NCBI GenBank assembly: GCA_017440545.1
Contig: JAFSGZ010000016.1
Location: 1 to 33,413, forward strand
Source of the DNA: Oscillospiraceae bacterium
GTDB taxonomy: Bacteria; Bacillota; Clostridia; Oscillospirales; Ruminococcaceae
Length of the DNA stretch: 33,413 nt
Direction of reading: 5' to 3'
The notes below the pieces were generated by a model. It saw nothing but the letters and a program-made list of their open reading frames with translations. It was not told where the DNA came from and did no database searches. Of the stretch, positions 1 through 7,944 are shown piece after piece (within the stretch, counting starts at the first letter, position 1; every line of letters starts with the position of its first letter). A program made the position numbers and the translations under genes.

Positions 1-741
1 GGCACTTCTGTCCTTATATACACCTAAAGGATAATAAGGAAGCATATTATCATCTATCCACTTGAGCGCTTCTTTAGGAGTCATACCCCAGTTGGTAGGA
101 CAGCTTGAAACAACTTCAATAAGTGAAAATCCTTTTTTATCAATTTGATTTTGGAAAGCTTTTTTAATTGCTTTTTTAGCGTTTCTTACATTTTTAACAC
201 TATTTACAGTTACACGCTCTAAATACTCAGGTCCCTCGAGCTGTGAAAGCATTTCGCAAACCTTAACGGGATAGCCGCAGTGATTTACATCTCTTCCGTA
301 GGGGGAGGTTTGTGTAACCTGACCGGGAAGTGAGGTGGGAGCCATTTGGCCGCCCGTCATACCGTAAATTGCATTGTTAATGAAGATAATGGTGATATTC
401 TCGTTTCTTGCGGCGGCGTGAACTGTTTCAGCCATACCGATTGAAGCTAAGTCGCCATCGCCTTGATATGTAAAGACGATATGCTCATCGGGGTTTGCTC
501 TTTTAACGCCGGTTGCAACGGCGGGAGCTCTACCGTGAGCTGCCTCAATCATATCACAGTTAAAATAATTATATGCCATAACAGCACAGCCAACAGGGGC
601 TACGCCGATGGTTTTTCCCTCAATGCCGAGCTCGTCGATAACCTCGGCTACTAAACGGTGAACAATTCCGTGGGTACAACCGGGGCAATAATGAAGTGGC
701 ACATCTGCTAATGCGTGGGGTTTATCAAATACTACTGCCAT
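1..741 (-). CDS. 2-oxoacid:ferredoxin oxidoreductase, beta (TPP-binding) subunit, partial at window edge
   Basis: The reading frame stays open from the ATG at 741 to the left edge (247 codons), so the C-terminus, probably only a few tens of residues, lies outside the window. The translation starts MAVVFDKPHALADVPLHYC and contains CPGCTHG, GDGDLASIGMAE and INNAIYGMTGGQ. These are the thiamine-pyrophosphate and Mg-binding signatures of the beta subunits of KorB/VorA-type oxidoreductases. In this family the subunit carries TPP and a 4Fe-4S cluster and decarboxylates, or reductively carboxylates, a 2-oxoacid using ferredoxin. The start codon shares one base with the alpha-subunit stop (TAATG), so the two are translationally coupled. 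A gamma subunit would be expected just beyond the edge. Branched-chain specificity is inferred from the alpha-subunit family and the valine T-box upstream. Confidence 0.93.
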   Translation of the reverse strand, partial: MAVVFDKPHALADVPLHYCPGCTHGIVHRLVAEVIDELGIEGKTIGVAPVGCAVMAYNYFNCDMIEAAHGRAPAVATGVKRANPDEHIVFTYQGDGDLASIGMAETVHAAARNENITIIFINNAIYGMTGGQMAPTSLPGQVTQTSPYGRDVNHCGYPVKVCEMLSQLEGPEYLERVTVNSVKNVRNAKKAIKKAFQNQIDKKGFSLIEVVSSCPTNWGMTPKEALKWIDDNMLPYYPLGVYKDRSA

Positions 742-1808
742 TATTTTGCACCTCCGTTTTGATTTGCTTTAATGATAGCCTCTAAAACCTGCTCGGGAGA
801 GGGTATCATACCGCCTACTCTATTGCAAAGGGTTACAGGAACCTTGCAGCTTGTAGCTAAGCGTACATCTTCTATCATCTGTCCCATTGAAAGCTCAACA
901 GAAATAAACTCTTTTACCTTATCAGCCGCCTTTTCATAGGGAGCCTTGGGGAAGGGCCAGAGGGTGATAGGTCTTATAAGACCAACCTTGATACCCATTT
1001 TTCTTGCCTCATTAACGGCATTTTTAGAAACACGAGCGGCAATACCGAATGCAGTTACGCAAATTTCGGCATCGTCCATCATATATTCCTCATACATTGC
1101 CTCGGTTTCTTCGATTTTCTTATAGCGCTCAAATCTTTCGATATTGAATTTTTCAAGCTCTTCGGGAACGAGCGAAAGCGAGTTTACAATGTTGTGCTCT
1201 CTTTGCATTTTAGTACCGGTGGTTGCCCAAGGCTTTGCGGGTGCGGGTTTTACATCAAAATCGAGTGAAACCGGTTCCATCATCTGTCCCATAGTACCAT
1301 CGGCTAAAATCATAGAGGTCATTCTGTATGTATCAGCAAGCTCAAAGCCCTTAACGGTGAGCTCTGCCATTTCCTGAACAGAAGCAGGGGCTAAAACTAT
1401 CATCTTAAAGTCGCCGTGTCCGCCTGCGCGTGTTGCCTGAAAATAATCAGACTGGCTGGGCTGAATACCGCCAAGACCGGGGCCGCCACGCTGAACGTTT
1501 ACAACGAGTGCCGGTAAATCCGAGCCTGCCATATAGGAAAGGCCCTCGCTCTTTAATGCGATTCCGGGGCTTGATGATGAGGTCATAACTCTATAACCTG
1601 CAGAAGCTACTCCGTATACCATATTAATTGCGGCAATTTCACTTTCTGCCTGCAAAAAGCATCCGCCGATTTTAGGCATTTTCTTTGCCATATAAGCAGC
1701 AATTTCGGTTTGCGGGGTGATAGGATAGCCGAAATAATGACGGCATCCGGCAATTATGGCAGCTTCGGCAATAGCCTCGTTGCCTTTCATTAATACCTTA
1801 TCTGACAT
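741..1808 (-). CDS. vorB: 2-oxoacid:ferredoxin oxidoreductase alpha subunit (VorB family, 3-methyl-2-oxobutanoate type)
   Basis: This 355-residue protein has the length and layout of the alpha subunit of four-subunit 2-oxoacid:ferredoxin oxidoreductases. The N-terminal pyrimidine-binding TPP domain shows KGNEAIAEAAIIAGC, YPITPQTE, QAESEIAAINM, and SSSSPGIALKSEGLSYMAG (about residues 8-95). A C-terminal transketolase-like domain follows. The protein resembles the family usually annotated VorB, which acts on 2-oxoisovalerate and other branched-chain 2-oxoacids, but a 2-oxoglutarate (KorA) or broad specificity cannot be excluded from sequence. An SD-like GTGAG precedes the ATG. The gene is 9 bp behind the ferredoxin subunit and overlaps the beta subunit by one base. 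It sits in an operon led by a valine T-box, which favours the branched-chain reading. Confidence 0.92.
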   Translation of the reverse strand: MSDKVLMKGNEAIAEAAIIAGCRHYFGYPITPQTEIAAYMAKKMPKIGGCFLQAESEIAAINMVYGVASAGYRVMTSSSSPGIALKSEGLSYMAGSDLPALVVNVQRGGPGLGGIQPSQSDYFQATRAGGHGDFKMIVLAPASVQEMAELTVKGFELADTYRMTSMILADGTMGQMMEPVSLDFDVKPAPAKPWATTGTKMQREHNIVNSLSLVPEELEKFNIERFERYKKIEETEAMYEEYMMDDAEICVTAFGIAARVSKNAVNEARKMGIKVGLIRPITLWPFPKAPYEKAADKVKEFISVELSMGQMIEDVRLATSCKVPVTLCNRVGGMIPSPEQVLEAIIKANQNGGAK

Positions 1809-1817
1809 TTATCTCAC

Positions 1818-2024
1818 TTACCTTTCTACCTTAATTATGCAGTCGGGGCACATAATTGCGCAAGAAGCACAACCTATGCAAGCCGCCTCATCTGTTAATT
1901 CTGCAGGGTGGTGTCCCTTTTTGTTGATTTTGTCGGGTGAAAGCCTTAAAAGATTTTTAGGGCAAGCATCAATACAAAGTCCACAGCCCTTGCAGTTGTC
2001 GATTTTAAAAATCAATTTTGCCAT
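1818..2024 (-). CDS. 2-oxoacid:ferredoxin oxidoreductase delta subunit (2x[4Fe-4S] ferredoxin)
   Basis: This 68-residue ferredoxin-like protein has two complete 4Fe-4S motifs: CKGCGLCIDACP near residues 13-24 and CIGCASCAIMCP near residues 50-61. Small bicluster ferredoxin subunits of this size are the delta subunit of four-subunit KOR/VOR complexes, where they carry electrons between the catalytic core and free ferredoxin. GGGAGA precedes the ATG. It lies 29 bp after the P-loop ATPase gene and 9 bp before the alpha subunit, in the usual delta-alpha-beta order. A free-standing ferredoxin is the alternative, but the operon position makes that unlikely. Confidence 0.93.
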   Translation of the reverse strand: MAKLIFKIDNCKGCGLCIDACPKNLLRLSPDKINKKGHHPAELTDEAACIGCASCAIMCPDCIIKVER

Positions 2025-2053
2025 TTTCTTTAATCTCCCTTTATTAAAAAATC

Positions 2054-2719
2054 TTAAATAACATTATTATTTTGAAGAGTTAATGGATACAGATTTTCTA
2101 TTTTTCCGTTAAGCTCTGCAAATAGCTTTTGATTTACGGTGGTTAAAACTACAGGAAGGTTTAAGAGCTTTGAACATTCCTGCGCAAATTTTACAGAATA
2201 AAGCACATCAGCGCTCTCTGTTTCTCTGCCTAAATTTGAGTTGTTAATAAGTCCCGTAAATTTAATTTTACCTGCTACCTCAATTTCACGCATAACCTCT
2301 AAAACATCGTTTGGAGTTTTTGTTAGCGGTCTAAAGCAGTTTATAACCATAAACATATTATAGTTGTTTTCCTCATTTATCGAAGGGGCAAGTCTGCCTA
2401 AGGCGAGTGCGCCTCTATCGTCGCCACCAACGTCTATAACGGCATTAGCACTTTTATCGTCGATAACGGCATACATTTCCTGCGGAAGTGCCGGAATATC
2501 TACATTACTGTTAGCGTACTGCGAAGCAATTAGCTTTATACCGTTTTGAGAAAAGGTGTCGGCACTGTCCTTTGTTCTGAAATAAGGGTTTACTATATCA
2601 AGGTCGAGCGCCAATACATTATTTTTTTGTTTTGAAAGCTCTACGGCTAAATTTACAGCAATATTGGTTTTACCGCTGCCATAGTGACCGCAGAGAATAG
2701 TTATTCTTTTAAATTCCAT
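2054..2719 (-). CDS. P-loop ATPase of the MinD/ParA/CobQ type in the vor operon
   Basis: This 221-residue protein has an N-terminal Walker A GHYGSGKTNIAVNLA (about residues 11-25), followed by LALDLDIVNPYFRTKD, the MinD/ParA-like Walker A' / switch region. AVIDVGGDDRGA near residue 95 looks like the Walker B/switch II segment. No DNA-binding domain or partner-binding extension is visible. The start has AAGGAA upstream and lies 8 bp after the ligase stop, so it is co-transcribed with the T-box-controlled ligase and the oxidoreductase. Its function is not known to me. MinD-type ATPases include the Mrp/NBP35 iron-sulfur cluster carriers, so a role in maturing or activating the Fe-S oxidoreductase is one possible inference; nothing in the sequence proves it. 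Confidence 0.85.
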   Translation of the reverse strand: MEFKRITILCGHYGSGKTNIAVNLAVELSKQKNNVLALDLDIVNPYFRTKDSADTFSQNGIKLIASQYANSNVDIPALPQEMYAVIDDKSANAVIDVGGDDRGALALGRLAPSINEENNYNMFMVINCFRPLTKTPNDVLEVMREIEVAGKIKFTGLINNSNLGRETESADVLYSVKFAQECSKLLNLPVVLTTVNQKLFAELNGKIENLYPLTLQNNNVI

Positions 2720-2727
2720 ATTTTTCC

Positions 2728-5016
2728 TTAAAGCATATTACGCTTAATTTTTCCGCTTGTGGTTTTAGGAAGGCTTTCCTTAAACACAACAACTCTTGGA
2801 TATTTATAAGGAGCTGTGTGCTCTTTTACATAGTTTTGAATTTCCTTTACAAGCTCGGGTGAGGGGACAGCGTCCTTTGTTAAGACAATGCTTGCCTTTA
2901 CAATTTGACCTCTGACCTCATCAGGAACGGCAGAAACGCCGCACTCGAGCACATAAGGAAGCTCCATAATAACGCTTTCAATTTCAAAGGGTCCTATACG
3001 ATAGCCCGAGGACTTAATTACATCGTCAACTCTGCCGACATACCAATAATAGCCGTCCTCATCGCACCAAGCCATATCTCCGGTGTGGTAATAACCGTCG
3101 TGCATAACCTCTTTTGTTTTTTCCTCGTCGCCATAGTAGCCTGTAAACAAGCCGCACGGTGCGCCGTCTTTAATATTAATAACAATTTCGCCATGCTCAC
3201 CGGTGGGAACGCTTTTGCCTTCGCTGTCCATAAGCTCAACCTTATAGATAGGTGCAGGCTTACCCATTGAGCCAACCTTATGGGCTGCGCCGCGCATATT
3301 ACCTATAATCATAGTGCTTTCGGTTTGGCCAAAGCCTTCCATAATTTGAAGACCGGTTGCTTTTTCAAACTGCTTATAAACCTCAGGATTTAGCGCCTCT
3401 CCTGCTGTTGTCATATGTTTAACCGAGGATAAATCGTATTTTGAAATATCCTGCTTAATCATCATTCTAAGCATTGTGGGGGGAGCGCAGAAGGTTGTTA
3501 TATTATACTTTTTAAACATGGGCAGAATGTCTGCAGCGTCAAACCTATCAAAGTCATAAACAAAGGTTGCAGCTTCGCTGAGCCATTGACCGTAGAATTT
3601 GCCCCACATAGATTTTGCCCAGCCTGTGTCAGAAATTGTGAAGTGAAGTCCGTCGGGGCGTACATTATGCCAATATTTTGCTGTGTGGAAGTGTCCGAGC
3701 GCATACTTATAATTATGTGCAGCAAGCTTGGGATATCCCGAAGTGCCCGAGGTAAAGAACATAAGCATTGTATCATCGCCGCCGGGGGCATCATCGGGTC
3801 TGTCGTAATGTCTGCTGAACAGAGGATATTCCTCATCAAAATTTCGCCAGCCATCGCGTGTTCCGTTTACAATAAGCTTATTTTTCATTCCGTCATAGCT
3901 ATTAAGAGCTATATCAACCTCTTTGGCTGTTTCGCCGTCGGCTGTGCATATTATTGTACTTACTCCTGCAGTTTTAAAGCGATACTCAAAATCGTGTGCT
4001 AAAAGCTGATTTGTTGCAGGGATACCAATAGCGCCAAGCTTATTTAAGCCGAGCATTGCTATCCAGAACTGATAGTGACGCTTTAATACAAGCATAACCT
4101 TATCGCCCTTTTTAATTCCGAGCGATTTAAAATAGTTAGCGCACTGCGAGGAAGTGTGTCTTAAATCTGTAAAAGTAAAACGGCGTTCCTCTTTTTCTTT
4201 TGAAATGTAAAGCATAGCAAGCTTATCTGGCTCGCGGTGCGACAGTTCATCAACTAAATCAAAAGCAAAGTTGAAGTTCTCTGTGTTTTTAAACTCTATC
4301 TTAACAGGGGTGCCGTTTTCGTTTTTCTCAACGGTAACATATTTTCTGTAAATACGCTCGTGAGTATCGTCGGGGATAATGTTTTTATCGGCAATTTCAG
4401 GTGCCTTTGTAAGCTCGGGAATAGGCTCGCCTGTAGGATTTAATACGATTGCATAGAACACGCAATCCTTGCCGCCGACAGCTATCATACCGTGAGGCGC
4501 CGAGCTGTCGAAATATATACTGTCTCCAGGGCCTAAAATTTCCTTATGCTCGCCTATTTGAACAAGCAAATTACCCTCAACTACAATATCACATTCCTGA
4601 CCCGAGTGGGTTGTGAGCTCAATTTCTTTAGTTTGAGCGTTTTCATCAAAAACACTTCTTACATAAAGAGGCTCGGCAATTCTGTTTTGGAATGCGTAAG
4701 CTAAGTTATAGTACGTCATACCGTGGGCTTTACCCGTTTCCTGACCCTCACCTGTTCTTGTAACTGTATAAGAGCGAAGATTAGGGCTGTAACCCTCAAT
4801 AATATCGGTTACATTTACGCCAAATGCTCCCGCACAACGATAAATAAAGGCAAAGTTTAAATCCCTTTCACCGTTTTCGCAAAGGAGATATTCCTCTGGC
4901 GAAACGTCGGTTTTGCTTGCCATTTCGTTTATAGAAAGGCCTATAACCTCTCTAAGCTCGCGTATACGGGAAGCGATTTCCTTAATTTTGTTGTCAATCT
5001 CAACAATTTGCTTCAT
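2728..5016 (-). CDS. HTH-cupin-acyl-CoA ligase fusion 1 (valine T-box controlled; predicted isobutyrate activating)
   Basis: This 762-residue, three-part protein begins with an XRE-type helix-turn-helix (about residues 10-68, RIRELREVIGLSINEMA). A small cupin follows (about 130-195), with THSGQE and PHGM standing for the two metal/ligand motifs. The rest is a complete AMP-forming ANL ligase of the acetyl/medium-chain acyl-CoA synthetase group. Its signatures are TSGTSGYPK (about 422), GFGQTES (about 560), YHTGDMAW, GRVDDVIKSSGYR (about 665), and PKTTSGKIKR with the catalytic lysine (about 752). The ATG at 5016 is chosen because GGAGGA lies 4 bases upstream; longer in-frame extensions run into the T-box terminator. 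The reaction expected is acid + ATP + CoA to acyl-CoA + AMP + PPi. Isobutyrate as substrate is inferred from the Val T-box and the following vor genes. The architecture is unusual for a ligase. Confidence 0.93.
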   Translation of the reverse strand: MKQIVEIDNKIKEIASRIRELREVIGLSINEMASKTDVSPEEYLLCENGERDLNFAFIYRCAGAFGVNVTDIIEGYSPNLRSYTVTRTGEGQETGKAHGMTYYNLAYAFQNRIAEPLYVRSVFDENAQTKEIELTTHSGQECDIVVEGNLLVQIGEHKEILGPGDSIYFDSSAPHGMIAVGGKDCVFYAIVLNPTGEPIPELTKAPEIADKNIIPDDTHERIYRKYVTVEKNENGTPVKIEFKNTENFNFAFDLVDELSHREPDKLAMLYISKEKEERRFTFTDLRHTSSQCANYFKSLGIKKGDKVMLVLKRHYQFWIAMLGLNKLGAIGIPATNQLLAHDFEYRFKTAGVSTIICTADGETAKEVDIALNSYDGMKNKLIVNGTRDGWRNFDEEYPLFSRHYDRPDDAPGGDDTMLMFFTSGTSGYPKLAAHNYKYALGHFHTAKYWHNVRPDGLHFTISDTGWAKSMWGKFYGQWLSEAATFVYDFDRFDAADILPMFKKYNITTFCAPPTMLRMMIKQDISKYDLSSVKHMTTAGEALNPEVYKQFEKATGLQIMEGFGQTESTMIIGNMRGAAHKVGSMGKPAPIYKVELMDSEGKSVPTGEHGEIVINIKDGAPCGLFTGYYGDEEKTKEVMHDGYYHTGDMAWCDEDGYYWYVGRVDDVIKSSGYRIGPFEIESVIMELPYVLECGVSAVPDEVRGQIVKASIVLTKDAVPSPELVKEIQNYVKEHTAPYKYPRVVVFKESLPKTTSGKIKRNML

Positions 5017-5036
5017 TTTTTCCTCCGTATCGGGAC

Positions 5037-5078
5037 AAAAAAACACTCGTCCCAAAGTTTGTTACTTTGAGACGAGCG
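5037..5078 (-). terminator. T-box attenuator terminator of the valine leader
   Basis: On the minus strand a hairpin forms between CGCTCGTC and GACGAGTG, extended by CAAAGT/ACTTTG around the apex, with one internal mismatch. It is followed by seven consecutive U (5043 down to 5037). The CUCAAA of its 5' arm can instead pair with the UUUGAG just before the T-box core at 5100, which is the standard antiterminator alternative. The U-run ends about 20 bases before the ligase start codon. Confidence 0.9.
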
Positions 5079-5315
5079 TATATATACACCCGTGGTACCA
5101 CTCAAATTGCAAGCCTCAGGCTTACCACTCAGGGTCTATCAACCCTTATGCCTTTACGCAGCAATCACGGAAGGGTTCTACTAATCTGAAAAGATTTTCT
5201 TCCCTTCGGCTCAGAAGCTACAAACACAAAAACCGCTTTTAACGGACTTTCACCAAACGCCGTCTCTCTGTAACAGAAGTTATTTATGCACTCTTCGTCA
5301 ATGCCTTTAAATTTA
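5037..5315 (-). promoter_or_regulatory. T-box leader, specifier GUA (valine)
   Basis: This transcribed leader of about 280 nt holds all T-box hallmarks on the minus strand. Stem I contains the AGAGA bulge (near 5265) and a GGUGAAAG distal loop. The specifier loop has GUA at 5221-5219, followed by a purine, then CUUCUGAGCC. Next come a stem II region with UUGCUGCGUAAAGG, and the T-box core UGGUACCACG at 5100-5091. An attenuator terminator closes the leader. The specifier register is fixed by the six bases between codon and GAGC, as in the B. subtilis glyQS leader (GGC, then AUUCUU, then GAGC); here it is GUA, GCUUCU, GAGC. Uncharged tRNA-Val would stabilise the antiterminator and switch on the ligase and vor genes. 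The stretch 5017-5365 between the two ligases contains this leader and its promoter and nothing else I can identify. Confidence 0.9.
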
Positions 5316-5321
5316 TAATTT

Positions 5322-5350
5322 AGTATAGCACAACTTTGGATATATGTCAA
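5322..5350 (-). promoter_or_regulatory. Sigma-A promoter of the valine T-box operon
   Basis: A -35 TTGACA (5350-5345) and -10 TATACT (5327-5322) are separated by exactly 17 bases on the minus strand. The predicted start of transcription is near 5315, just before stem I. The -35 begins 16 bases after the stop codon of the upstream ligase gene, leaving no room for a conventional terminator except a weak all-A/T palindrome (5350-5369). Confidence 0.85.
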
Positions 5351-5365
5351 TAAAATTATTAAATT

Positions 5366-7633
5366 TTATAGTTGATTTCGCTGAATTTTGCCACTTATTG
5401 TTTTAGGAAGGCTATCTCTGAAGACAACTATTCTGGGATACTTATACGGAGCTGTGTGTTCCTTAACATAGTTTTGGATTTCCTTTTTAAGCTCTTCTGT
5501 AGGCTCGGTTCCCTTTGTTAAGACAATGCTTGCCTTAACAACCTGACCTCTGACCTCATCGGGCGCAGCCGAAACTCCGCACTCGAGCACATAAGGAAGC
5601 TCCATAATAACGCTTTCAATTTCAAAGGGTCCTATACGGTAGCCCGACGACTTAATAACATCGTCAACCCTACCGACATACCAGAAAAATCCGTCCTCAT
5701 CGCGCCAAGCGGTGTCGCCTGTGTGATAATATCCATCATGCCAAACCTGCTTTGTTTTGTCCTCATCCTGATAGTATTCAAGGAAGAGACCGCAGGGCAC
5801 CTTATCCTTTGTTTTAACAACAATTTCGCCTGTTTCACCATCGGGGACGCTGTTTCCTTCGCTGTCAACAATATCAACATCGTAAAGAGGTGTGGGTTTA
5901 CCCATTGAGCCAAGTCTGTGTGTATCACCCATAAGGTTTGCAATACATAATGTGAGCTCTGTTTGACCAAAACCTTCCATTATCTGAAGACCTGTTGCCT
6001 TTTCAAATTGCTTATAAACCTCGGGGTTCAGTGCCTCTCCTGCTGTTGTCATATGTCTTACAGATGACAAATCATATTTAGAAATATCCTGCTTAATCAT
6101 CATTCTGAGCATTGTTGGGGGAGCGCAGAAGGTTGTTATATTATACTTTTTAAACATAGGCAGAATGTCTGTAGCATCAAACCTATCAAAGTCGTATGTA
6201 AACACAGCTCCCTCACAAAGCCACTGACCGTAGAGCTTACCCCAAAGAGCCTTACCCCAACCGGTGTCGGAAATTGTAAAGTGGAGTCCGTCCTCGCTTA
6301 CGCCGTGCCAATATTTTGCTGTTATATAATGGCCGAGCGGATAGGTGTAACTATGTAATGCAATTTTAGGATAACCTGTTGTTCCCGAAGTAAAGAACAT
6401 AAGCATGGGCTCATTACCGCAGGGGGATTCCTCGTTTCTGTAAAAATGTGTGCTGTAGAGCGAGTATTCGCTGTCAAAATCTCTCCAGCCCTCACGAGCC
6501 CCACCAACTATAATTTTATTTTTAAGTGCGCCGACAGTTTTTTCGGCGATATCAACCTGATTTGCTACATCTCCATCGTTTGTACAAACGATAGCTGACA
6601 CGCCGGCAGCCTTGAAGCGATATTCAAAATCGTGTGCCAATAACTGATTTGTTGCGGGGATTACAATTGCACCAATTTTGTGAAGTGCCAAAATTGAGAA
6701 CCAGAACTGATAGTGACGCTTTAGAACAAGAAGCACTCTATCACCTTTTTTAATACCAAGTGATTTAAAATAGTTTGCACACTGGTTAGATGCGCGTTTC
6801 ATATCATTAAAGGTGAAGCGGCGTTCCTCTTTTTCCCTTGAAATATGAATCATTGCAAGCTTGTTGGGATTCTTTTTAGCAATAGCGTCTACAACATCAA
6901 ATGCAAAGTTAAAGCTGTCCTCATTTTTAAAGTTAATCTCTTTTAAGAGGCCCTTTTCATCTTCCTTAGTTTCGATGAAAGCGTCGCAAACATTTTTCTT
7001 TTCGCTTACTCTACCTGCAATTAAGGTGTCACGAATTTCGGTTTCCTTTTGCTCCTCACCGGGAAGAACAACCGCCAAGAACAGACATTCTCTACCATCA
7101 ACAGCTATCATTCCGTGAGGTGTTGAGCTGTTATAGTAGATGCTGTCACCCTCGGATAAATACTCGATATTGTCACCAATCTGAATTTTAAGACGACCGC
7201 TTACGATAAAGTCAAATTCCTGTCCCGAGTGGGTGGTTAAATGAATAGGTTTATTTTGAAGCTCTTCATTGTAATCGTATTTAACATAATAAGGCTCAGA
7301 AATCTTTTTTCTGAAATTAGGTGCGAGGTTTTGAATGAAAATGCCGTCTTCCTTTGCAGTTTGAGCGCCCTCGCCCTTTCTTGTAACTGTATAAGACGAA
7401 AGCCTTGCACTTTTACCTTCCAAAAGGTCGCCCATATCAATTCCAAAAGCAAGTGAGCATTTATGTATAAATGTAAACGGAAGGTCAACCTTACCATCTT
7501 CATAGGCTTTATAGTCCTCAACCGAAGTTTCGGTTTTAAGAGCCATTTCCTCAACGGTTAGGTCAACTATTTCACGCATCTCACGAATTCGCTGGGCTAT
7601 CTCCGTAATTTTTTTTGCTACCTCTGTAACCAT
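5366..7633 (-). CDS. HTH-cupin-acyl-CoA ligase fusion 2 (isoleucine T-box controlled; predicted 2-methylbutyrate activating)
   Basis: This 755-residue paralogue of the ligase at 2728-5016 has the same three parts. An XRE-like HTH (about residues 8-65, RIREMREIVDLTVEEMA) is followed by a cupin (about 130-195, THSGQEFDF and TPHGM). Then comes a complete ANL ligase with TSGTTGYPK, GFGQTELT, YHTGDTAW, GRVDDVIKSSGYR, and PKTISGKIQR carrying the catalytic lysine. The start is supported by GGAGAGAG upstream. Long blocks of the ligase half are identical in both proteins, for example KYNITTFCAPPTMLRMM, while the HTH and cupin halves have diverged more. Differences near DTGWGKALWG (DTGWAKSMWG in the other) could affect the acyl pocket. 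It appears monocistronic before the next T-box. The substrate is inferred from the AUC specifier of its leader. Confidence 0.93.
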   Translation of the reverse strand: MVTEVAKKITEIAQRIREMREIVDLTVEEMALKTETSVEDYKAYEDGKVDLPFTFIHKCSLAFGIDMGDLLEGKSARLSSYTVTRKGEGAQTAKEDGIFIQNLAPNFRKKISEPYYVKYDYNEELQNKPIHLTTHSGQEFDFIVSGRLKIQIGDNIEYLSEGDSIYYNSSTPHGMIAVDGRECLFLAVVLPGEEQKETEIRDTLIAGRVSEKKNVCDAFIETKEDEKGLLKEINFKNEDSFNFAFDVVDAIAKKNPNKLAMIHISREKEERRFTFNDMKRASNQCANYFKSLGIKKGDRVLLVLKRHYQFWFSILALHKIGAIVIPATNQLLAHDFEYRFKAAGVSAIVCTNDGDVANQVDIAEKTVGALKNKIIVGGAREGWRDFDSEYSLYSTHFYRNEESPCGNEPMLMFFTSGTTGYPKIALHSYTYPLGHYITAKYWHGVSEDGLHFTISDTGWGKALWGKLYGQWLCEGAVFTYDFDRFDATDILPMFKKYNITTFCAPPTMLRMMIKQDISKYDLSSVRHMTTAGEALNPEVYKQFEKATGLQIMEGFGQTELTLCIANLMGDTHRLGSMGKPTPLYDVDIVDSEGNSVPDGETGEIVVKTKDKVPCGLFLEYYQDEDKTKQVWHDGYYHTGDTAWRDEDGFFWYVGRVDDVIKSSGYRIGPFEIESVIMELPYVLECGVSAAPDEVRGQVVKASIVLTKGTEPTEELKKEIQNYVKEHTAPYKYPRIVVFRDSLPKTISGKIQRNQL

Positions 7634-7659
7634 TTGGTCTCTCTCCTTTTTTCTATAAA

Positions 7660-7703
7660 TTTAAAAAATAAAACCCGTCTCAAAGAAATTCTTTGAGACG
7701 GGT
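7660..7703 (-). terminator. T-box attenuator terminator of the isoleucine leader
   Basis: A perfect 13-bp hairpin on the minus strand has arms ACCCGTCTCAAAG (7673-7685) and CTTTGAGACGGGT (7691-7703) and a 5-base loop. It is followed by the T-rich run TTTATTTTTT. CUCAAA in the 5' arm of the transcript can pair instead with UUUGAG just before the T-box core, giving the antiterminator. Confidence 0.92.
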
Positions 7704-7938
7704 GAAATTTCATCCGCGGTACCACTCAAATTGCAGCTTTAGCTGCCACCTCATAGGAGTCTATCAACCCCCTTGCCTTTACGCAGCAATCACGGGAAAC
7801 GTCTACTAACCATAAGGTTTTCGGGCTTCCGGCTCAGAAGTGATAGGCATTTTAAGGTTTAGCTACTGATTTTCACCATCCATCAGCTCTCTGAAAGCTA
7901 AAAGCTTAAGCCGTCTTCGTCACAGCCTTTAAAAATAT
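7660..7938 (-). promoter_or_regulatory. T-box leader, specifier AUC (isoleucine)
   Basis: This is a second complete T-box leader on the minus strand. The stem I base pairs GGCU with AGCC. It has AGAGAG at the internal bulge, a GGUGAAAA distal loop, specifier AUC at 7844-7842 followed by A, and then CUUCUGAGCC. UUGCUGCGUAAAGG marks stem II, the T-box core is UGGUACCGCGG at 7724-7714, and the attenuator hairpin follows. The register is the same as in the valine leader (specifier, six bases, GAGC), so AUC, an isoleucine codon, is the only reading that fits both leaders and the purine rule. UAU would be followed by C and CUA by U. Uncharged tRNA-Ile should induce the following ligase. The gap 7634-7981 holds only this leader and its promoter. 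Confidence 0.9.
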
Positions 7939-7944
7939 ACATAT

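Noticed and set aside
463-654. 63-codon open frame on the plus strand near the left edge
   Set aside because: It is the complement of the TPP-domain coding sequence of the beta subunit.
3586-4002. 138-codon open frame on the plus strand
   Set aside because: It lies entirely antisense to the ligase-1 coding region, has no ribosome binding site and no recognisable protein motif; the minus-strand ligase is certain.
5217-5222. Alternative specifier UGU (Cys) in the first T-box
   Set aside because: It lies two bases out of the register defined by the distance to GAGC; GUA fits both the register and the purine rule.
5350-5369. A/T-only palindrome after ligase 2 as a terminator
   Set aside because: The stem has no G/C pairs, lacks a following U-run, and overlaps the -35 of the next promoter; it is unlikely to terminate efficiently.
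7842-7847. Alternative specifier readings UAU (Tyr) or CUA (Leu) in the second T-box
   Set aside because: UAU is followed by C and CUA by U, while the base after the specifier is normally a purine. Both also break the six-base distance to GAGC shared with the other leader and with glyQS.
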